Notes: generated from the sequence alone by a model not told the origin. A stretch of DNA of 64,000 nucleotides from Aquabacterium sp. (GCF_016234775.1 NZ_JACRAH010000026.1:1-64000), one strand, 5' to 3'. Positions 19,058 through 29,625 are shown, counted from the first letter of the stretch. Translations and numbers: made by a program.

Positions 19058-22000
19058 ATGCGCTCGTCATCAAACAAGCAGGATCGTCATCAAACCGGCC
19101 GTCTGTCCATGCTGGCAGGGCTGGCCATGGCCGTGGCCTCGGTGGCCGTCATCGGACACGCTCTGGCCGTGACGGTGCAGACCATGTCGCCCCAGGGCGA
19201 GGTGGCCAAGGTGCGCCAGGCCCGTGTCACTTTCTCGGATTCGATGGTGAAGTTCGGCGACCCGCGCCTGCCTTCGCCGTTCGATGTCAGCTGCCAGAAC
19301 GACAAGCCCGTCACCGGTACCGGCCGATGGGTGGATGACAAGACCTGGGTCTACGACTTCACGCAGGATGTGCCCGCCGGCACCCGCTGCGGCATCAAGC
19401 TCAGCCAAGGCGTCAAGGCCTTGAGCGGCGAAGCCGTCACGGGCGACACGCGCTTTGCCTTCAGCACGGGCGGCCCCGCGGTGGTGCGCGCCTACCCCTC
19501 GCCCGGCGAATACAACAAGATCGAAGAAGAGCAGGCCTTTGCCCTGTTGCTCAACGGTGCGGCGACCCAGGCCAGCATCGAAAAACACGCCTATTGCGAA
19601 GTCAGCGGCGTGTCTGAACGGCTACCCGTGGCCGTCATCACGGGCCCCGTCCGCAACGACATCCTCAAGGCCGTGAGCCTGCTGCCCCAGCAGGAACGCG
19701 CCGTGGTGCTGCGCTGCGCCCGCCCCTTGCCGCCTGATGCCAATGTGAACCTGGTGTGGGCACGCGGCATTGCCACGCCGTCCGGTGTGCCCAACTCGGC
19801 AGACCGCAAGCTGGACTACAAGGTGCGCCCGCCGTTCACGGCCAGCTTCACCTGCGAACGCGTCAACTCGCGATCCGACTGCCTGCCCATCCGCCCGATG
19901 CGCATCGAGTTCTCGTCGCCGGTGCCGCGCAAGCTGGCCGAGCGCATCGTGCTCAAGTCGTCCGATGGCGAGCACAAGCCCCTGGTGGAGCAGAACCGGG
20001 GCGAGACCGAAGAGCGCCTGGTGGGCGTGGAAAGCGGCGGCATCCGCAAGTGGTTCCACTTCTTCACGCGCAACAAAGGCGAGGTCAAGATCGACCCGTC
20101 CGAGAGCGCCGTGAGCGCGGTGGAATTCAAGCCCGACTTCCCGCCCACGGCAGCCGTCAGCATCGAGATCCCGGCTGATCTGAAGGATGACTCGGGCCGC
20201 GGCCTGAGCAACGCCAGCGCCTTCCCGATCAAGACGAAGACGGCCGACTCCCCGCCGCTTGCGAAGTTCCCGCGCGCCACCTTCGGCATCCTGGAGCTCA
20301 ACGCCGAGCCCACGCTGCCTGTGACGGTGCGCCATGTGGAAGGCGATCTGGCTGTGAAGGGCTTGCAGGCGGGTGCCGATGTGGCCAAGGCAGATCAAGC
20401 CAAGCCCGCGCACGGTACAGCGCCCTCTGGCAAAGTCAAGAAGGCCAGCGCCGTGCGCGACCTGACCGTGGTGGATGACGCCGCCATCATCGACTGGCTG
20501 GCCATGGTCAAGCGATATGACGAAACCAACCGACGCCGTGAAGAGGTGGAGTCAGAGCTGGGTATCAAGCTGCCGCCACCGCCTGTCAAGGCCAAGCAGA
20601 AGAGGCAGCGCAAGGCGAACCGCTATGGTCAAAGCGATGAACAAGGTGAATACGACGATAACGAAGAGCAACGCGACTACAGCCCCGAAGCCCAGGGCCT
20701 GGTGCAGACGCGCACCGTCAGCCTGCTCAACAAAGAAAAAGCCGCCAAACGCCTGAGCCTGCCCAGCCAGGCCAGGACCGACCCACATCCCTTCGAGGTG
20801 ATCGGCATCCCCATGCCGCAGCCTGGCTTCCATGTGGTTGAGATCGAATCGCCCCGACTGGGCAAGACCTTGCTGGACCGCGATGCCCCCATGTTCGTGC
20901 GCACCAGCGTGCTGGTCACCAATATGGGCGTGCACTTCAAGTGGGGCGCGGTCAACTCCGGTGTGTGGGTGACCACGCTGGACAAGGGCAAGCCCGTGCC
21001 TGAGGCACAGGTGCAGATCTCGGATTGCCAGGGCCAGGTCGTGTGGAAGGGCCACACCGACAAGAACGGCTTTGCCATCGTCAAGCAGGAGCTACCCACA
21101 CCGCGCTGGGGCTACTGCCAGGGCTACGAGACAGGCCGTGAAGAGGGCTACTTCATCAGCGCCCGCAAGATCGACGACAAAGGCCGCGCCGACATGTCCT
21201 TCGTGTGGTCTACCTGGAACGATGGTATCGAGTCCTGGCGCTTCCACGTGAATAACGTGGGCCATGACACGCAAGAGCCGCAACGCTTTCACACCGTGTT
21301 CGACCGCACCTTGCTGCGCGCCGGCCAGACCGTGTCCATGCAGCACCATGCCCGCGCCGAGCAGCTCACCGGCATGCGCCTGCTGCAGGGCAGCGAACTG
21401 CCCGACGAAGTACGCATCGTGCACGAAGGCTCGGGCCAGGAGTTCAAGTTCCCGCTGAGCTGGCGTGATCAACGCCATGCGGACACCAGCTTCAAGATCC
21501 CGGAAGACGCCAAGCTGGGCACCTACAGCGTCTCACTGCGTCGGCCCGGTGGGCATCGCGGCCATGTGAGCACGGGCTCCTTCCGCGTCGAAGAATTCCG
21601 TCTGCCCGTGATGACAGGGCGCCTCATCGGCCCCAAGGCCGCGCTCATCCAGCCCAAGGAAGTGCCCATCGGCCTGCAGATCAACTACGGCAATGGCGGC
21701 GGCGCGGCGGGCTTGCCCGTGCGTGTGTCTGCCCAGTTGGGTGAGGCCGACATCAACACCGCCTTGCGCACCAAGCGCTTCCCCGGCTTCAGCTTCCAGC
21801 CACCACGCGCCCCGAGTGACCCGAATGCACGCGGCTTCTTCTCGGAAAACTATGTGGACGAGGACGACAACGAGACCTCGCAACACACGCGCGACGATCG
21901 ATCCAAACTGGTGGCCGACAAACTGGCCGCCACCCTGGATGCCAAGGGTGCGGGCAACGTGACACTGAGCAAGCTGCCCGAGGTGGCCACACCGCGCCAG

Positions 22001-25000
22001 TTGCTGGTGCAGGCCACGTATGCCGACCCGAACGGCGAAGTGCAGACACTGAGCCAGACGCTGTCTGTGTGGCCCTCGGCCATCGTGCTGGGCCTGCGCA
22101 CGGATTCGTGGGTGTCGGTCAAACAGAAGGTGGCCACGCAGGTGATGGCGCTGGACACCAACGGCAACCCTCAGGCCAATGTGAGCGTGAAGGTCAAGGC
22201 CGTGGTGCACCGCACCAGCTCCACGCGCAAACGCCTGGTGGGCGGCTTCTACGCCTACGACAACCAGAACGCCGATGAAGAACTGGGCGAGGTCTGCAGC
22301 GGCACCAGCGATGCACGCGGCCTGGTGCTGTGCGAAGCCGAGATGAGCACCACGGGCGAGGTCGAGCTGATCGCCGAAGCCAAGGACAGCGGTGGCCACC
22401 TGGCCCGCTCCGCCGCCTCGGTGTGGGTGACACGCCAGGGTGAAGTCTGGTTCGGTGGCGACAACCAGGACCGCATGGATGTGATCCCCGAGCGCCGCAA
22501 CTACGAAGCCGGCCAGGTCGCCAGGTTCCAGGTGCGCAGCCCCTTCCGCCATGCCACAGCCCTGGTGGCCATCGAGCGCAACGGCATCATCGAGACCATG
22601 ACGGTCGAGCTCAACGGCAAGGACCCGACCATCGAGGTGCCTGTTAAAGCCGAATGGGCACCCAACGTCTACGTGTCCGTATTGGCCGTGCGAGGCCGCA
22701 TCCGCGAAGTGCCTTGGTATTCCTTCTTCACCTGGGGCTGGCGCGCGCCCACCGAGTGGTGGCACGCCTACCGCACCGAGGGCCAGCAGTACCAGGAGCC
22801 CACGGCCATGGTCGACTTGTCGAAGCCTGCTTTCAAGTACGGCATCGCCGAGATCGAAGTGGGCATGGGCCCGCACACCCTCAAGGTGGAGGTGCAACCC
22901 GACAAGACCAGCTACCCCATCCGCGCCAACAGCCAGGTGCGCGTGAAGGTCAGCCTGCCCGATGGCACACCTGTGCCCGCCGGCACCGAAGTGACGCTGG
23001 CAGCGGTGGACGAGGCCTTGCTCGAACTCAAGCCCAATGACAGTTGGGACCTGCTCAACGCCATGATCAAGCAGCGAGGCTATGGCGTGGAAACCGCCAC
23101 CGCACAGATGCAGATCATCGGCAAGCGGCACTATGGCAAGAAGGCCGCGCCAGCAGGTGGCGGCGGGGGCGACTTCCCGGCCCGCGAACTGTTCGACACC
23201 TTGCTGCTGTGGAACCCCCGCGTGGTACTCGATGCCAAGGGCGAAGCCGTGGTCAAGGTGCCCTTGAACGACTCACTCACCAGCTTCCGCATCGTCGTGG
23301 TGGCCGATGCCATCAAGGGAGACAAGGCCGCACTGTTCGGCACCGGCCACGCCAGCATCCGCGCCACGCAGGATCTGCAGATCCTCTCCGGCGTGCCACC
23401 GCTGGTGCGCGAGGGTGACCAGTACACCGCCATGTTCACGCTGCGCAATACCACGCCCAAGCCGATGGACGTGGTACTGAATGGCCAGGCCGGCAACGCC
23501 CTGCCAGAGCAGCGCGTGCACATCGAGCCCAATGCCGCCGCCGAGGTCAGCTGGGACGTGACCGTGCCCTTCAACATCCCGCAGGTGGAATGGCAGGTGA
23601 GCGCCCAGGGTGGTGGCGCACAAGACCGCATGAAGTTCACGCAGAAGGTGGTTGAGGCCGTGCCTGTGACGGTACAGCAGGCCACGCTGATGCAGCTGGA
23701 CAAGCCCATCAGCATCCCGATTGCACCACCGGTCAAGGCCTTGCCCGATGGCAAGGGCGCCCTGCGCGGCGGCATCGAAGTGGGCTTCAAGCCGAAGCTG
23801 GCCGATGGCCTGCCGGGTGTGCGCGACTTTTTCAGCCGCTATCCCTGGTCTTGCCTGGAACAGAAGGCCTCGATCGCCATCGGCCTGCGTGACACGGGCT
23901 ACTGGCAAGCCATCGCCGGCCAGATCCCGCTGTACCTGGACGAAGACGGCATGGCCAACTACTTCCCGCCGGCTGCGGGCTGGCACAACACGGGCAGCGA
24001 CTCTCTCACGGCCTACCTGCTGTCCGTCACCGATGAAGCCAGCAAGCTGGGTTATGACTTCCACATCCCGCCCGAGACGCGCGACAAGATGGAGCGCGGC
24101 CTGATCGCCTTTGTGGAAGGGCGCATCAAGCGCGACTTCTGGATGCCGGCCTTCCTCAAGAACGGTGATCTGGATGTGCGCAAGCTGGCGGCACTGGAAG
24201 CGCTCAGCCGCACCGGCCGCGTGCAGCCCCGCATGCTGGGCTCGATCCAGATCCTGCCCAACCAGTGGCCTACGGGTGCCGTGATCGACTGGCTGATGGT
24301 GCTGGAGCGCGTGAAGGACATCCCCGATCGCGACAAGCGCCTCAACGAGGCCGAGCAGGTGCTGCGTGCTCGCTTGAATGTGCAGGGCACGCGCCTGGGC
24401 TTCTCGACCGAACGCGATGACAGCTGGTGGTGGCTGATGAGCAATGGCGACGTCAACAGCGTGCGCATGATCCTGGGCGCGCTGGACAAACCCGCCTGGA
24501 CCAGCGACATGCCCCGCCTGGTGACCGGCACGCTGCAACGCCAGCAGTTCGGGCGCTGGTCCACCACGGTGGCCAATGCCTGGGGCTCGGTGGCCATCGA
24601 GGCCTTCTCTCGCAAATTCGAGAAGGACCCGGTCAGCGGCACGTCGCGTGTGGGCTTCGAGCCTGGTGGCAATGCACAGGCGTTGAACTGGGCCACACAA
24701 AGCACGGGGGCTACGCTGGCCCTGGGCTGGCCCACGGGCTTTGCCGTGGGTGGCAACAAGGCCTCGACCGCCGTGAAGGTCACGCATGAAGGCACGGGCA
24801 AGCCCTGGGTCACCTTCACCAGCAAGGCGGCCGTGCCGGTGGTCACGGCGTTCAGCTCGGGATACCGCATCACCAAGACCATCACGCCGGTGGAGCAGAA
24901 GGTCAAGGGCCAGTACAGCCGCGGTGACGTGCTGCGCGTGCACCTCGACATCGACGTACAAGCCGATGCCACCTGGGTCGTGCTCAACGACCCGGTGCCC

Positions 25001-25282
25001 GGCGGCGCCACCATCCTGGGCAGCGGCCTGGGCCGTGACAGCCAGATGGACACCAACTCGGAGAAGGAAGACGACCGCGGCTGGCTGGCCTACAAGGAGC
25101 GCAGCTTCGAGGCCTACCGCGTGTACTACCGCTACCTGCCCAAGGGCTCGTTCAACATCGAGTACACGGTGCGCCTGAACAACCCGGGCAGCTTCGGCTT
25201 GCCGCAAACGCGCATGGAAGCGATGTATTCGCCCGAGATGTACGGCGAATCGCCCAATGCGGCGGTGGTGGTCAAGCCTTGA
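19058..25282 (+). CDS. Bacterial alpha-2-macroglobulin (large exported protease trap)
   Basis: A 2074-residue exported protein, one of the largest in the window. A signal sequence is at ~15-37 (LSMLAGLAMAVASVAVIGHALA). Macroglobulin domains MG1 onward follow, then a bait-like region rich in charged residues, the A2M domain (ELFDTLLLWNPRVV, SLTSFRIVVVADA) and the thioester domain. The thioester signature PWSCLEQ is intact (Cys1599, Gln1602), so covalent trapping of proteases is possible. A C-terminal receptor-like domain ends the protein. Bacterial homologues (MagD/ECAM, YfhM, YfaS) protect the periplasm from host or competitor proteases. The gene is followed 36 bases later by pbpC, the classic partner that repairs peptidoglycan. 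Confidence 0.93.
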   Translation: MRSSSNKQDRHQTGRLSMLAGLAMAVASVAVIGHALAVTVQTMSPQGEVAKVRQARVTFSDSMVKFGDPRLPSPFDVSCQNDKPVTGTGRWVDDKTWVYDFTQDVPAGTRCGIKLSQGVKALSGEAVTGDTRFAFSTGGPAVVRAYPSPGEYNKIEEEQAFALLLNGAATQASIEKHAYCEVSGVSERLPVAVITGPVRNDILKAVSLLPQQERAVVLRCARPLPPDANVNLVWARGIATPSGVPNSADRKLDYKVRPPFTASFTCERVNSRSDCLPIRPMRIEFSSPVPRKLAERIVLKSSDGEHKPLVEQNRGETEERLVGVESGGIRKWFHFFTRNKGEVKIDPSESAVSAVEFKPDFPPTAAVSIEIPADLKDDSGRGLSNASAFPIKTKTADSPPLAKFPRATFGILELNAEPTLPVTVRHVEGDLAVKGLQAGADVAKADQAKPAHGTAPSGKVKKASAVRDLTVVDDAAIIDWLAMVKRYDETNRRREEVESELGIKLPPPPVKAKQKRQRKANRYGQSDEQGEYDDNEEQRDYSPEAQGLVQTRTVSLLNKEKAAKRLSLPSQARTDPHPFEVIGIPMPQPGFHVVEIESPRLGKTLLDRDAPMFVRTSVLVTNMGVHFKWGAVNSGVWVTTLDKGKPVPEAQVQISDCQGQVVWKGHTDKNGFAIVKQELPTPRWGYCQGYETGREEGYFISARKIDDKGRADMSFVWSTWNDGIESWRFHVNNVGHDTQEPQRFHTVFDRTLLRAGQTVSMQHHARAEQLTGMRLLQGSELPDEVRIVHEGSGQEFKFPLSWRDQRHADTSFKIPEDAKLGTYSVSLRRPGGHRGHVSTGSFRVEEFRLPVMTGRLIGPKAALIQPKEVPIGLQINYGNGGGAAGLPVRVSAQLGEADINTALRTKRFPGFSFQPPRAPSDPNARGFFSENYVDEDDNETSQHTRDDRSKLVADKLAATLDAKGAGNVTLSKLPEVATPRQLLVQATYADPNGEVQTLSQTLSVWPSAIVLGLRTDSWVSVKQKVATQVMALDTNGNPQANVSVKVKAVVHRTSSTRKRLVGGFYAYDNQNADEELGEVCSGTSDARGLVLCEAEMSTTGEVELIAEAKDSGGHLARSAASVWVTRQGEVWFGGDNQDRMDVIPERRNYEAGQVARFQVRSPFRHATALVAIERNGIIETMTVELNGKDPTIEVPVKAEWAPNVYVSVLAVRGRIREVPWYSFFTWGWRAPTEWWHAYRTEGQQYQEPTAMVDLSKPAFKYGIAEIEVGMGPHTLKVEVQPDKTSYPIRANSQVRVKVSLPDGTPVPAGTEVTLAAVDEALLELKPNDSWDLLNAMIKQRGYGVETATAQMQIIGKRHYGKKAAPAGGGGGDFPARELFDTLLLWNPRVVLDAKGEAVVKVPLNDSLTSFRIVVVADAIKGDKAALFGTGHASIRATQDLQILSGVPPLVREGDQYTAMFTLRNTTPKPMDVVLNGQAGNALPEQRVHIEPNAAAEVSWDVTVPFNIPQVEWQVSAQGGGAQDRMKFTQKVVEAVPVTVQQATLMQLDKPISIPIAPPVKALPDGKGALRGGIEVGFKPKLADGLPGVRDFFSRYPWSCLEQKASIAIGLRDTGYWQAIAGQIPLYLDEDGMANYFPPAAGWHNTGSDSLTAYLLSVTDEASKLGYDFHIPPETRDKMERGLIAFVEGRIKRDFWMPAFLKNGDLDVRKLAALEALSRTGRVQPRMLGSIQILPNQWPTGAVIDWLMVLERVKDIPDRDKRLNEAEQVLRARLNVQGTRLGFSTERDDSWWWLMSNGDVNSVRMILGALDKPAWTSDMPRLVTGTLQRQQFGRWSTTVANAWGSVAIEAFSRKFEKDPVSGTSRVGFEPGGNAQALNWATQSTGATLALGWPTGFAVGGNKASTAVKVTHEGTGKPWVTFTSKAAVPVVTAFSSGYRITKTITPVEQKVKGQYSRGDVLRVHLDIDVQADATWVVLNDPVPGGATILGSGLGRDSQMDTNSEKEDDRGWLAYKERSFEAYRVYYRYLPKGSFNIEYTVRLNNPGSFGLPQTRMEAMYSPEMYGESPNAAVVVKP

Positions 25283-25318
25283 TCGGCCTGCGATGGTTTC
25301 GATGAAGGCCGTTCGCCC

Positions 25319-27667
25319 ATGAGCCTCAAGCGGTACAGCAGGCTCATGCCCGTCAGCGTCGCCATGGCGCTGACGGGCGCAAGCACGGCTGTCCACGCCC
25401 TGCCCAGCTTCGACCAAGTCAAGACCAGCTATCGCTCGTCAGACACGCTCCTGCTTGATCGACAGGGCCAGCCCTTGCAAGCCGTGCGCACCGACAAGAC
25501 CGCCCTGCGCGGCGAATGGGCCACGCTGCCCCAGGTGTCGCCCGCCCTGCGCACCGCCTTGCTGCTGTCGGAAGACAAACGCTTTTACGAACACACCGGT
25601 GTGGACTGGCAGGCCGTGGGTGCGGCCGCCTGGGGCAATCTGTGGAACAGCCGCACGCGCGGCGCCTCCACGGTGACCATGCAGCTCGCCGGCCTGATGG
25701 ACCAGGACCTGGCCATGCCACAAGGCGGCCAGCAAAGCCGCTCCGTGGTGGCCAAGATCGGGCAAGCCTCCACCGCATGGCGGCTGGAGCGCAGCTGGCG
25801 CAAGGATCAGATCCTGGAGGCCTACCTCAACCTCGTGGGCTTCAGAGGCGAAGTGGTCGGCATCTCGGCCTTGTCGGCCCGCCTCTTCCACAAATACCCC
25901 AGCGGGCTGGATGCCGAAGAGGCGGCGATCACCGCGGCGCTGATCCGCTCGCCCAACGCGCCCGCGGCGCGCGTGGCCGATCGCGCTTGCGGCGTGCTGC
26001 AGGAACAAGGCCTCAAACCCGATTGCAAGACCCTGGCCACTTACACGGCACAGGTGCTGGCCAGCAAGCGCAACGAGCGCCTCAATGCAGACGATCAACT
26101 GGCACCGCATCTGGGCCAACGCCTGCTCGCAGTCTGGCCAGCCAGGACGCCGCGCCCCGCCAGCATCACCACCACGCTGGATGCCCGCCTGCAGCGCTTT
26201 GCCCGCAACACCTTGCGCCAGCACCTGCGTGAACTGCGTGATCGCCATGTCGAAGACGGCGCCGTGATCGCCCTGGACAACGCCACCGGCGAGGTGCTGG
26301 CCTGGGTAGGGTCGAGCGGCGAGCTGTCACAAGCGGCGGATGTGGATGGCGTGATGGCCCTGCGCCAGGCTGGCTCCACGCTCAAGCCCTTTCTGTATCA
26401 GATCGCGATTGAACAACGCTGGCTGACTGCAGCCTCTATCCTCGATGACTCGCCCGTGGGCCTGACCACCAGCAGCGGGCTCTACATCCCGCAAAACTAC
26501 GATCACGCGTTCAAAGGGCCCGTGTCGCTGCGCACCGCCTTGGGCTCGTCGCTGAACGTGCCGGCGGTGCGCACCCTGGTGATGGTGACACCAGAACGCT
26601 TCGCTCAGCGGCTCACCGCCCTGGGCCTGCCCTTGAGCCACAACGGTGACTTTTATGGCTACAGCCTGGCATTGGGCTCTGCCGAGGTCACGCTGGCGTC
26701 CTTGAGCAATGCTTACCGGGCGCTGGCCAATGGCGGGCAATATGGGCCATGGCGTGTGCAAGCCGCTGACGCAAACACCACCAGCGACAGGCAGCACACC
26801 AATGCAGCGCCCTGCAACGCAGCAGACGCCACACATTCCCAAGCGCCCAAGCCGGCACCTTCGTCAAGCGCGGCACTCATGAACCCTGCTGCCGCCTACA
26901 TCGTGGCCGACGTGCTGGCCGACCGCGAAGCCCGCGTGCCCACCTTCGGCCTGAGCAACGCCCTGGCTGCGCGCTACTGGGCCGCCGTCAAGACGGGCAC
27001 CAGCAAGGACATGCGCGACAACTGGTGCGTCGGGTTTTCGAAGCGCTACACGGTGGGTGTGTGGGTGGGCAATGCCAATGGCGACCCGATGTGGGACGTG
27101 TCCGGCACCACCGGCGCTGCGCCGGTCTGGCGCGCCGTGATGGACGAACTGCACAGGCGTCATCCCGATCAGCAAGCGAGCCAGCCGCCATCCCCGCCCA
27201 AAGGCCTGCTGCAACAGACGGTTCACTTCGAGCGCAACCTGGAGCCGCCCCGCAACGAGTGGTTCATCGCCGGCACCGAGCAAGCCGATATCCGTCTGGC
27301 CAGTCAGATGGGCGCCGCCCGCACGCTGATTCATGCCCCCAGCGACCGCACCATCTTCGCACTCGACCCGGACATCCCGCTGCAGGCCCAGAAGATCGCG
27401 TTTGCGCTGGTGCCCGGTGTGTCACCCAAGTGGTCATGGCGCCTGGATGGCAAGCGCCTCGGTCCCGCCACCAACATGAAATGGGCCATGTGGCCCGGCC
27501 CACACCTGCTGGAACTGGTGGATGCCAGCAACAAGGTCATGGAGGCCGTGCGCTTTGAGGTACGCGGCGCGCAGGTCAAAAGCAAGACATCCACGGCGGA
27601 TGTGAGGCCAGTTCGCCACATTGGCAAGCCTGCAACGCACGCACAAAACCCGAGCCAGATCAAATGA
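25319..27667 (+). CDS. pbpC: Penicillin-binding protein 1C
   Basis: A 782-residue bifunctional peptidoglycan synthase anchored by an N-terminal hydrophobic segment. The glycosyltransferase (GT51) domain shows LLLSEDKRFYEHTGVDWQAV and STVTMQLAGLM. The transpeptidase domain shows the SxxK motif in AGSTLKPF (Ser353, Lys356), SSLNVPAVR as SxN, and KTGTSKDMRDNWCVGF (Lys558). The last ~100 residues match the BiPBP_C domain. PBP1C activity in E. coli is poorly defined, but genetic linkage with alpha-2-macroglobulin is conserved, and the pair is thought to defend and repair the wall. An insertion rich in Thr/Ala (around residues 485-520) interrupts the transpeptidase region. Confidence 0.92.
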   Translation: MSLKRYSRLMPVSVAMALTGASTAVHALPSFDQVKTSYRSSDTLLLDRQGQPLQAVRTDKTALRGEWATLPQVSPALRTALLLSEDKRFYEHTGVDWQAVGAAAWGNLWNSRTRGASTVTMQLAGLMDQDLAMPQGGQQSRSVVAKIGQASTAWRLERSWRKDQILEAYLNLVGFRGEVVGISALSARLFHKYPSGLDAEEAAITAALIRSPNAPAARVADRACGVLQEQGLKPDCKTLATYTAQVLASKRNERLNADDQLAPHLGQRLLAVWPARTPRPASITTTLDARLQRFARNTLRQHLRELRDRHVEDGAVIALDNATGEVLAWVGSSGELSQAADVDGVMALRQAGSTLKPFLYQIAIEQRWLTAASILDDSPVGLTTSSGLYIPQNYDHAFKGPVSLRTALGSSLNVPAVRTLVMVTPERFAQRLTALGLPLSHNGDFYGYSLALGSAEVTLASLSNAYRALANGGQYGPWRVQAADANTTSDRQHTNAAPCNAADATHSQAPKPAPSSSAALMNPAAAYIVADVLADREARVPTFGLSNALAARYWAAVKTGTSKDMRDNWCVGFSKRYTVGVWVGNANGDPMWDVSGTTGAAPVWRAVMDELHRRHPDQQASQPPSPPKGLLQQTVHFERNLEPPRNEWFIAGTEQADIRLASQMGAARTLIHAPSDRTIFALDPDIPLQAQKIAFALVPGVSPKWSWRLDGKRLGPATNMKWAMWPGPHLLELVDASNKVMEAVRFEVRGAQVKSKTSTADVRPVRHIGKPATHAQNPSQIK

Positions 27668-27722
27668 TGTGCCCCACGATGGGGACTACACTGAACTGAC
27701 CACTTTCCATAACGAGAAACAC

Positions 27723-28076
27723 ATGCAAGTACTGCTGCAAACCGATACCCATGTTGACGGCCGCCAAGGCATGGCCGAACACCTCGAGACCGTGGTCAAG
27801 GAAGCGTTGCACCGCTTTGGCGATCACGTTACCCGCGTGGAAGCCCACGTGACGGACGCAGCCCACCACAACAAGCCCAATCCGGATGACATCCAGTGCA
27901 CGCTGGAAGCGCGCCTGACCGGCCTGGAGCCTGTGGTCGTCAAGGAGTTCGCCCCCAACGCCCACCAGGCCATTGCTGGCGCCGTGGCCAAGCTCAAGCG
28001 TGCCGTGGCCTCGTCCATCGAGAAGCACGACACCCGCCGCCACCCTCGCCCTGAAGTGGACGACGCGGCCGAGTAA
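27723..28076 (+). CDS. HPF/RaiA-family ribosome-associated protein
   Basis: A 117-residue protein resembling the ribosome hibernation/sigma-54 modulation family: MQVLLQTDTHVDGRQGMAEH, an alternating beta-strand region around VTRVEAHVTDAAH, and a positively charged helix AIAGAVAKLKRAVASSIEKH. It diverges from canonical HPF, so ribosome binding is inferred from family membership. The ATG at 27723 is the natural start; upstream codons lie in the pbpC gene. A short hairpin (CCCCA-CGA-TGGGG) lies in the 55-base gap after pbpC. Confidence 0.75.
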   Translation: MQVLLQTDTHVDGRQGMAEHLETVVKEALHRFGDHVTRVEAHVTDAAHHNKPNPDDIQCTLEARLTGLEPVVVKEFAPNAHQAIAGAVAKLKRAVASSIEKHDTRRHPRPEVDDAAE

Positions 28077-28080
28077 GCAC

Positions 28081-29499
28081 TCACACCTGTCGTTCATGTG
28101 CCGGTTCACGCCGGCGCATGCGCAAGAACAAGGTTTGCGCTGGCCTCAAGGTGAGGTTGAGTTGTGCCACGGGTTCGGGCTGGCCCGGCTCCTTGCTCAG
28201 TTCGTAACGCTGCAGCAGCATCGCGGCCACCAGCGTCATCTCCGTCATGGCGAAGTGCTGGCCAATGCACACGCGTGGCCCCAACCCGAAAGGCATCCAG
28301 GCGCTGCGCGGCAAGGGTGGCGCATCGGGCATGAACCGTTCTGGCCGGAAGGACTCCGGCTGCGGGAAGCTGCGCGCATCGTTGTGCAGCACCCAGGGTG
28401 CAACGATGATCATGCTGCGCCGAGGGATCGTCCAGGGCCCCACCTTGATCTCCTTCACCGCCCTGCGGGTCAACAAGCCGGCGGCCGGTGGATACAGCCG
28501 GAGTGTTTCCTTGATCGTCGCCGTCAGATAGGGCAGTTGCGGCAGGTCTTCGGCTTGGGGCGTACGCGCGCCCAGCACGCGACTGACTTCCTCATGCGCC
28601 AGTGCGGCCTTGTCGGAATGCGCGGCCATCAACCATGCCCACCATTGCAAGGCCTTGGCCGAGGTGTCAAAGCCCGCCAGGAAGATCACCTTGCATTGGG
28701 CACGCAGTTCAGCTTCGCTCAGGCGGCCACCACCTTCTTCATCGCGCGCCGCCAGCAGCAGGGCCAGCACGTCCTCCTGTGGCGCCTGGTCCACTGGCAT
28801 CTGGCGACGATCGGCAATGTGCTTGTCAATCACTTCGTCAAACAGCCGCATGGCATGGCGCTTGGCCGCCTTGCCCGGCAAAGGCCAACTGTCTGGCAAG
28901 GTCAGCGGCACCATCAACTCCTGCATGGCGATCTCGTTGAGCGCATGTGAAGCCTTTGTCACTTGCCGAGCCGTGTCACCCAGATCGGTGCTGAAGAGGG
29001 TGCGGCAGATCACATCCATGGTCACACGCGCGGTCAGCTCGTCCATGTTGATCAGGCCCGAAGCGCCAGGCATATCGGGCACCAGACGATCCAGCAAGGG
29101 GGTGGCAGCGTCCACCATCAAGCGAGCGTAACCAGCAACCCGCCGAGGCGAGAACGCCGGCATGAGCAAGCGATGCAGGCGTTGCCAGTCCTCACCCTCG
29201 GCCATCATCACGCTGGGGCCTTGAACACGGCTGAACACCTCGATGGCGCGCTCCTGGCGGATCAGGCTGGCTGCGTTGTCAACCATCACGGCACGCACCA
29301 GCTCGGGCGAGCCCAGCAGACAGACCTTTTCCCAGTACATCTGCACGAAGACGATGTCACCCCACTCTCGGTGCATCTGGCGCGTGTAGCCCAGGAAGTC
29401 ACGTGAGATCGCCTGCATGTGTGGTGCGCCAAACCAGGGGCAGGGTGGACCAGGCAGGCGGTGGGCCACTTCTGGCGCGCTGAGATTGTGTTGAGTCAT
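28081..29499 (-). CDS. Cytochrome P450
   Basis: A 472-residue heme monooxygenase. The heme-binding loop FGLGPRVCIGQHFA has the thiolate Cys411. The I-helix oxygen-binding segment is LAGFDTSAKAL and the K-helix contains KETLRLYPPAAG; ESFRPERFMP precedes the heme loop. No transmembrane anchor is present, so it is a soluble class requiring separate redox partners, and none are encoded nearby. The substrate is unknown. The ATG at 29499 (MTQHNLSAPEVAH) is 126 bases from the divergent AraC gene, which is a plausible regulator. Confidence 0.92.
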   Translation of the reverse strand: MTQHNLSAPEVAHRLPGPPCPWFGAPHMQAISRDFLGYTRQMHREWGDIVFVQMYWEKVCLLGSPELVRAVMVDNAASLIRQERAIEVFSRVQGPSVMMAEGEDWQRLHRLLMPAFSPRRVAGYARLMVDAATPLLDRLVPDMPGASGLINMDELTARVTMDVICRTLFSTDLGDTARQVTKASHALNEIAMQELMVPLTLPDSWPLPGKAAKRHAMRLFDEVIDKHIADRRQMPVDQAPQEDVLALLLAARDEEGGGRLSEAELRAQCKVIFLAGFDTSAKALQWWAWLMAAHSDKAALAHEEVSRVLGARTPQAEDLPQLPYLTATIKETLRLYPPAAGLLTRRAVKEIKVGPWTIPRRSMIIVAPWVLHNDARSFPQPESFRPERFMPDAPPLPRSAWMPFGLGPRVCIGQHFAMTEMTLVAAMLLQRYELSKEPGQPEPVAQLNLTLRPAQTLFLRMRRREPAHERQV

Positions 29500-29625
29500 G
29501 AGGGCGCATGCTAGGGAACCCACTGCGATCTGTCTTGAACGAACTCGACATCGACGGCCCCTTTCGTCGACCGGCATCGTGCATGCCTATACTGCCGACA
29601 CCTTCCGCTGAGATGGATCCACCTC

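Noticed and set aside
21533-25417. Long minus-strand open frames opposite the alpha-2-macroglobulin gene (532 and 714 codons)
   Set aside because: Composition artefacts of high third-position GC; no domain, start signal or family pattern, and the plus-strand gene is unmistakable.
27668-27722. CCCCA-CGA-TGGGG hairpin after pbpC as a terminator
   Set aside because: Only 5 bp of stem and no T-run; too weak to call.
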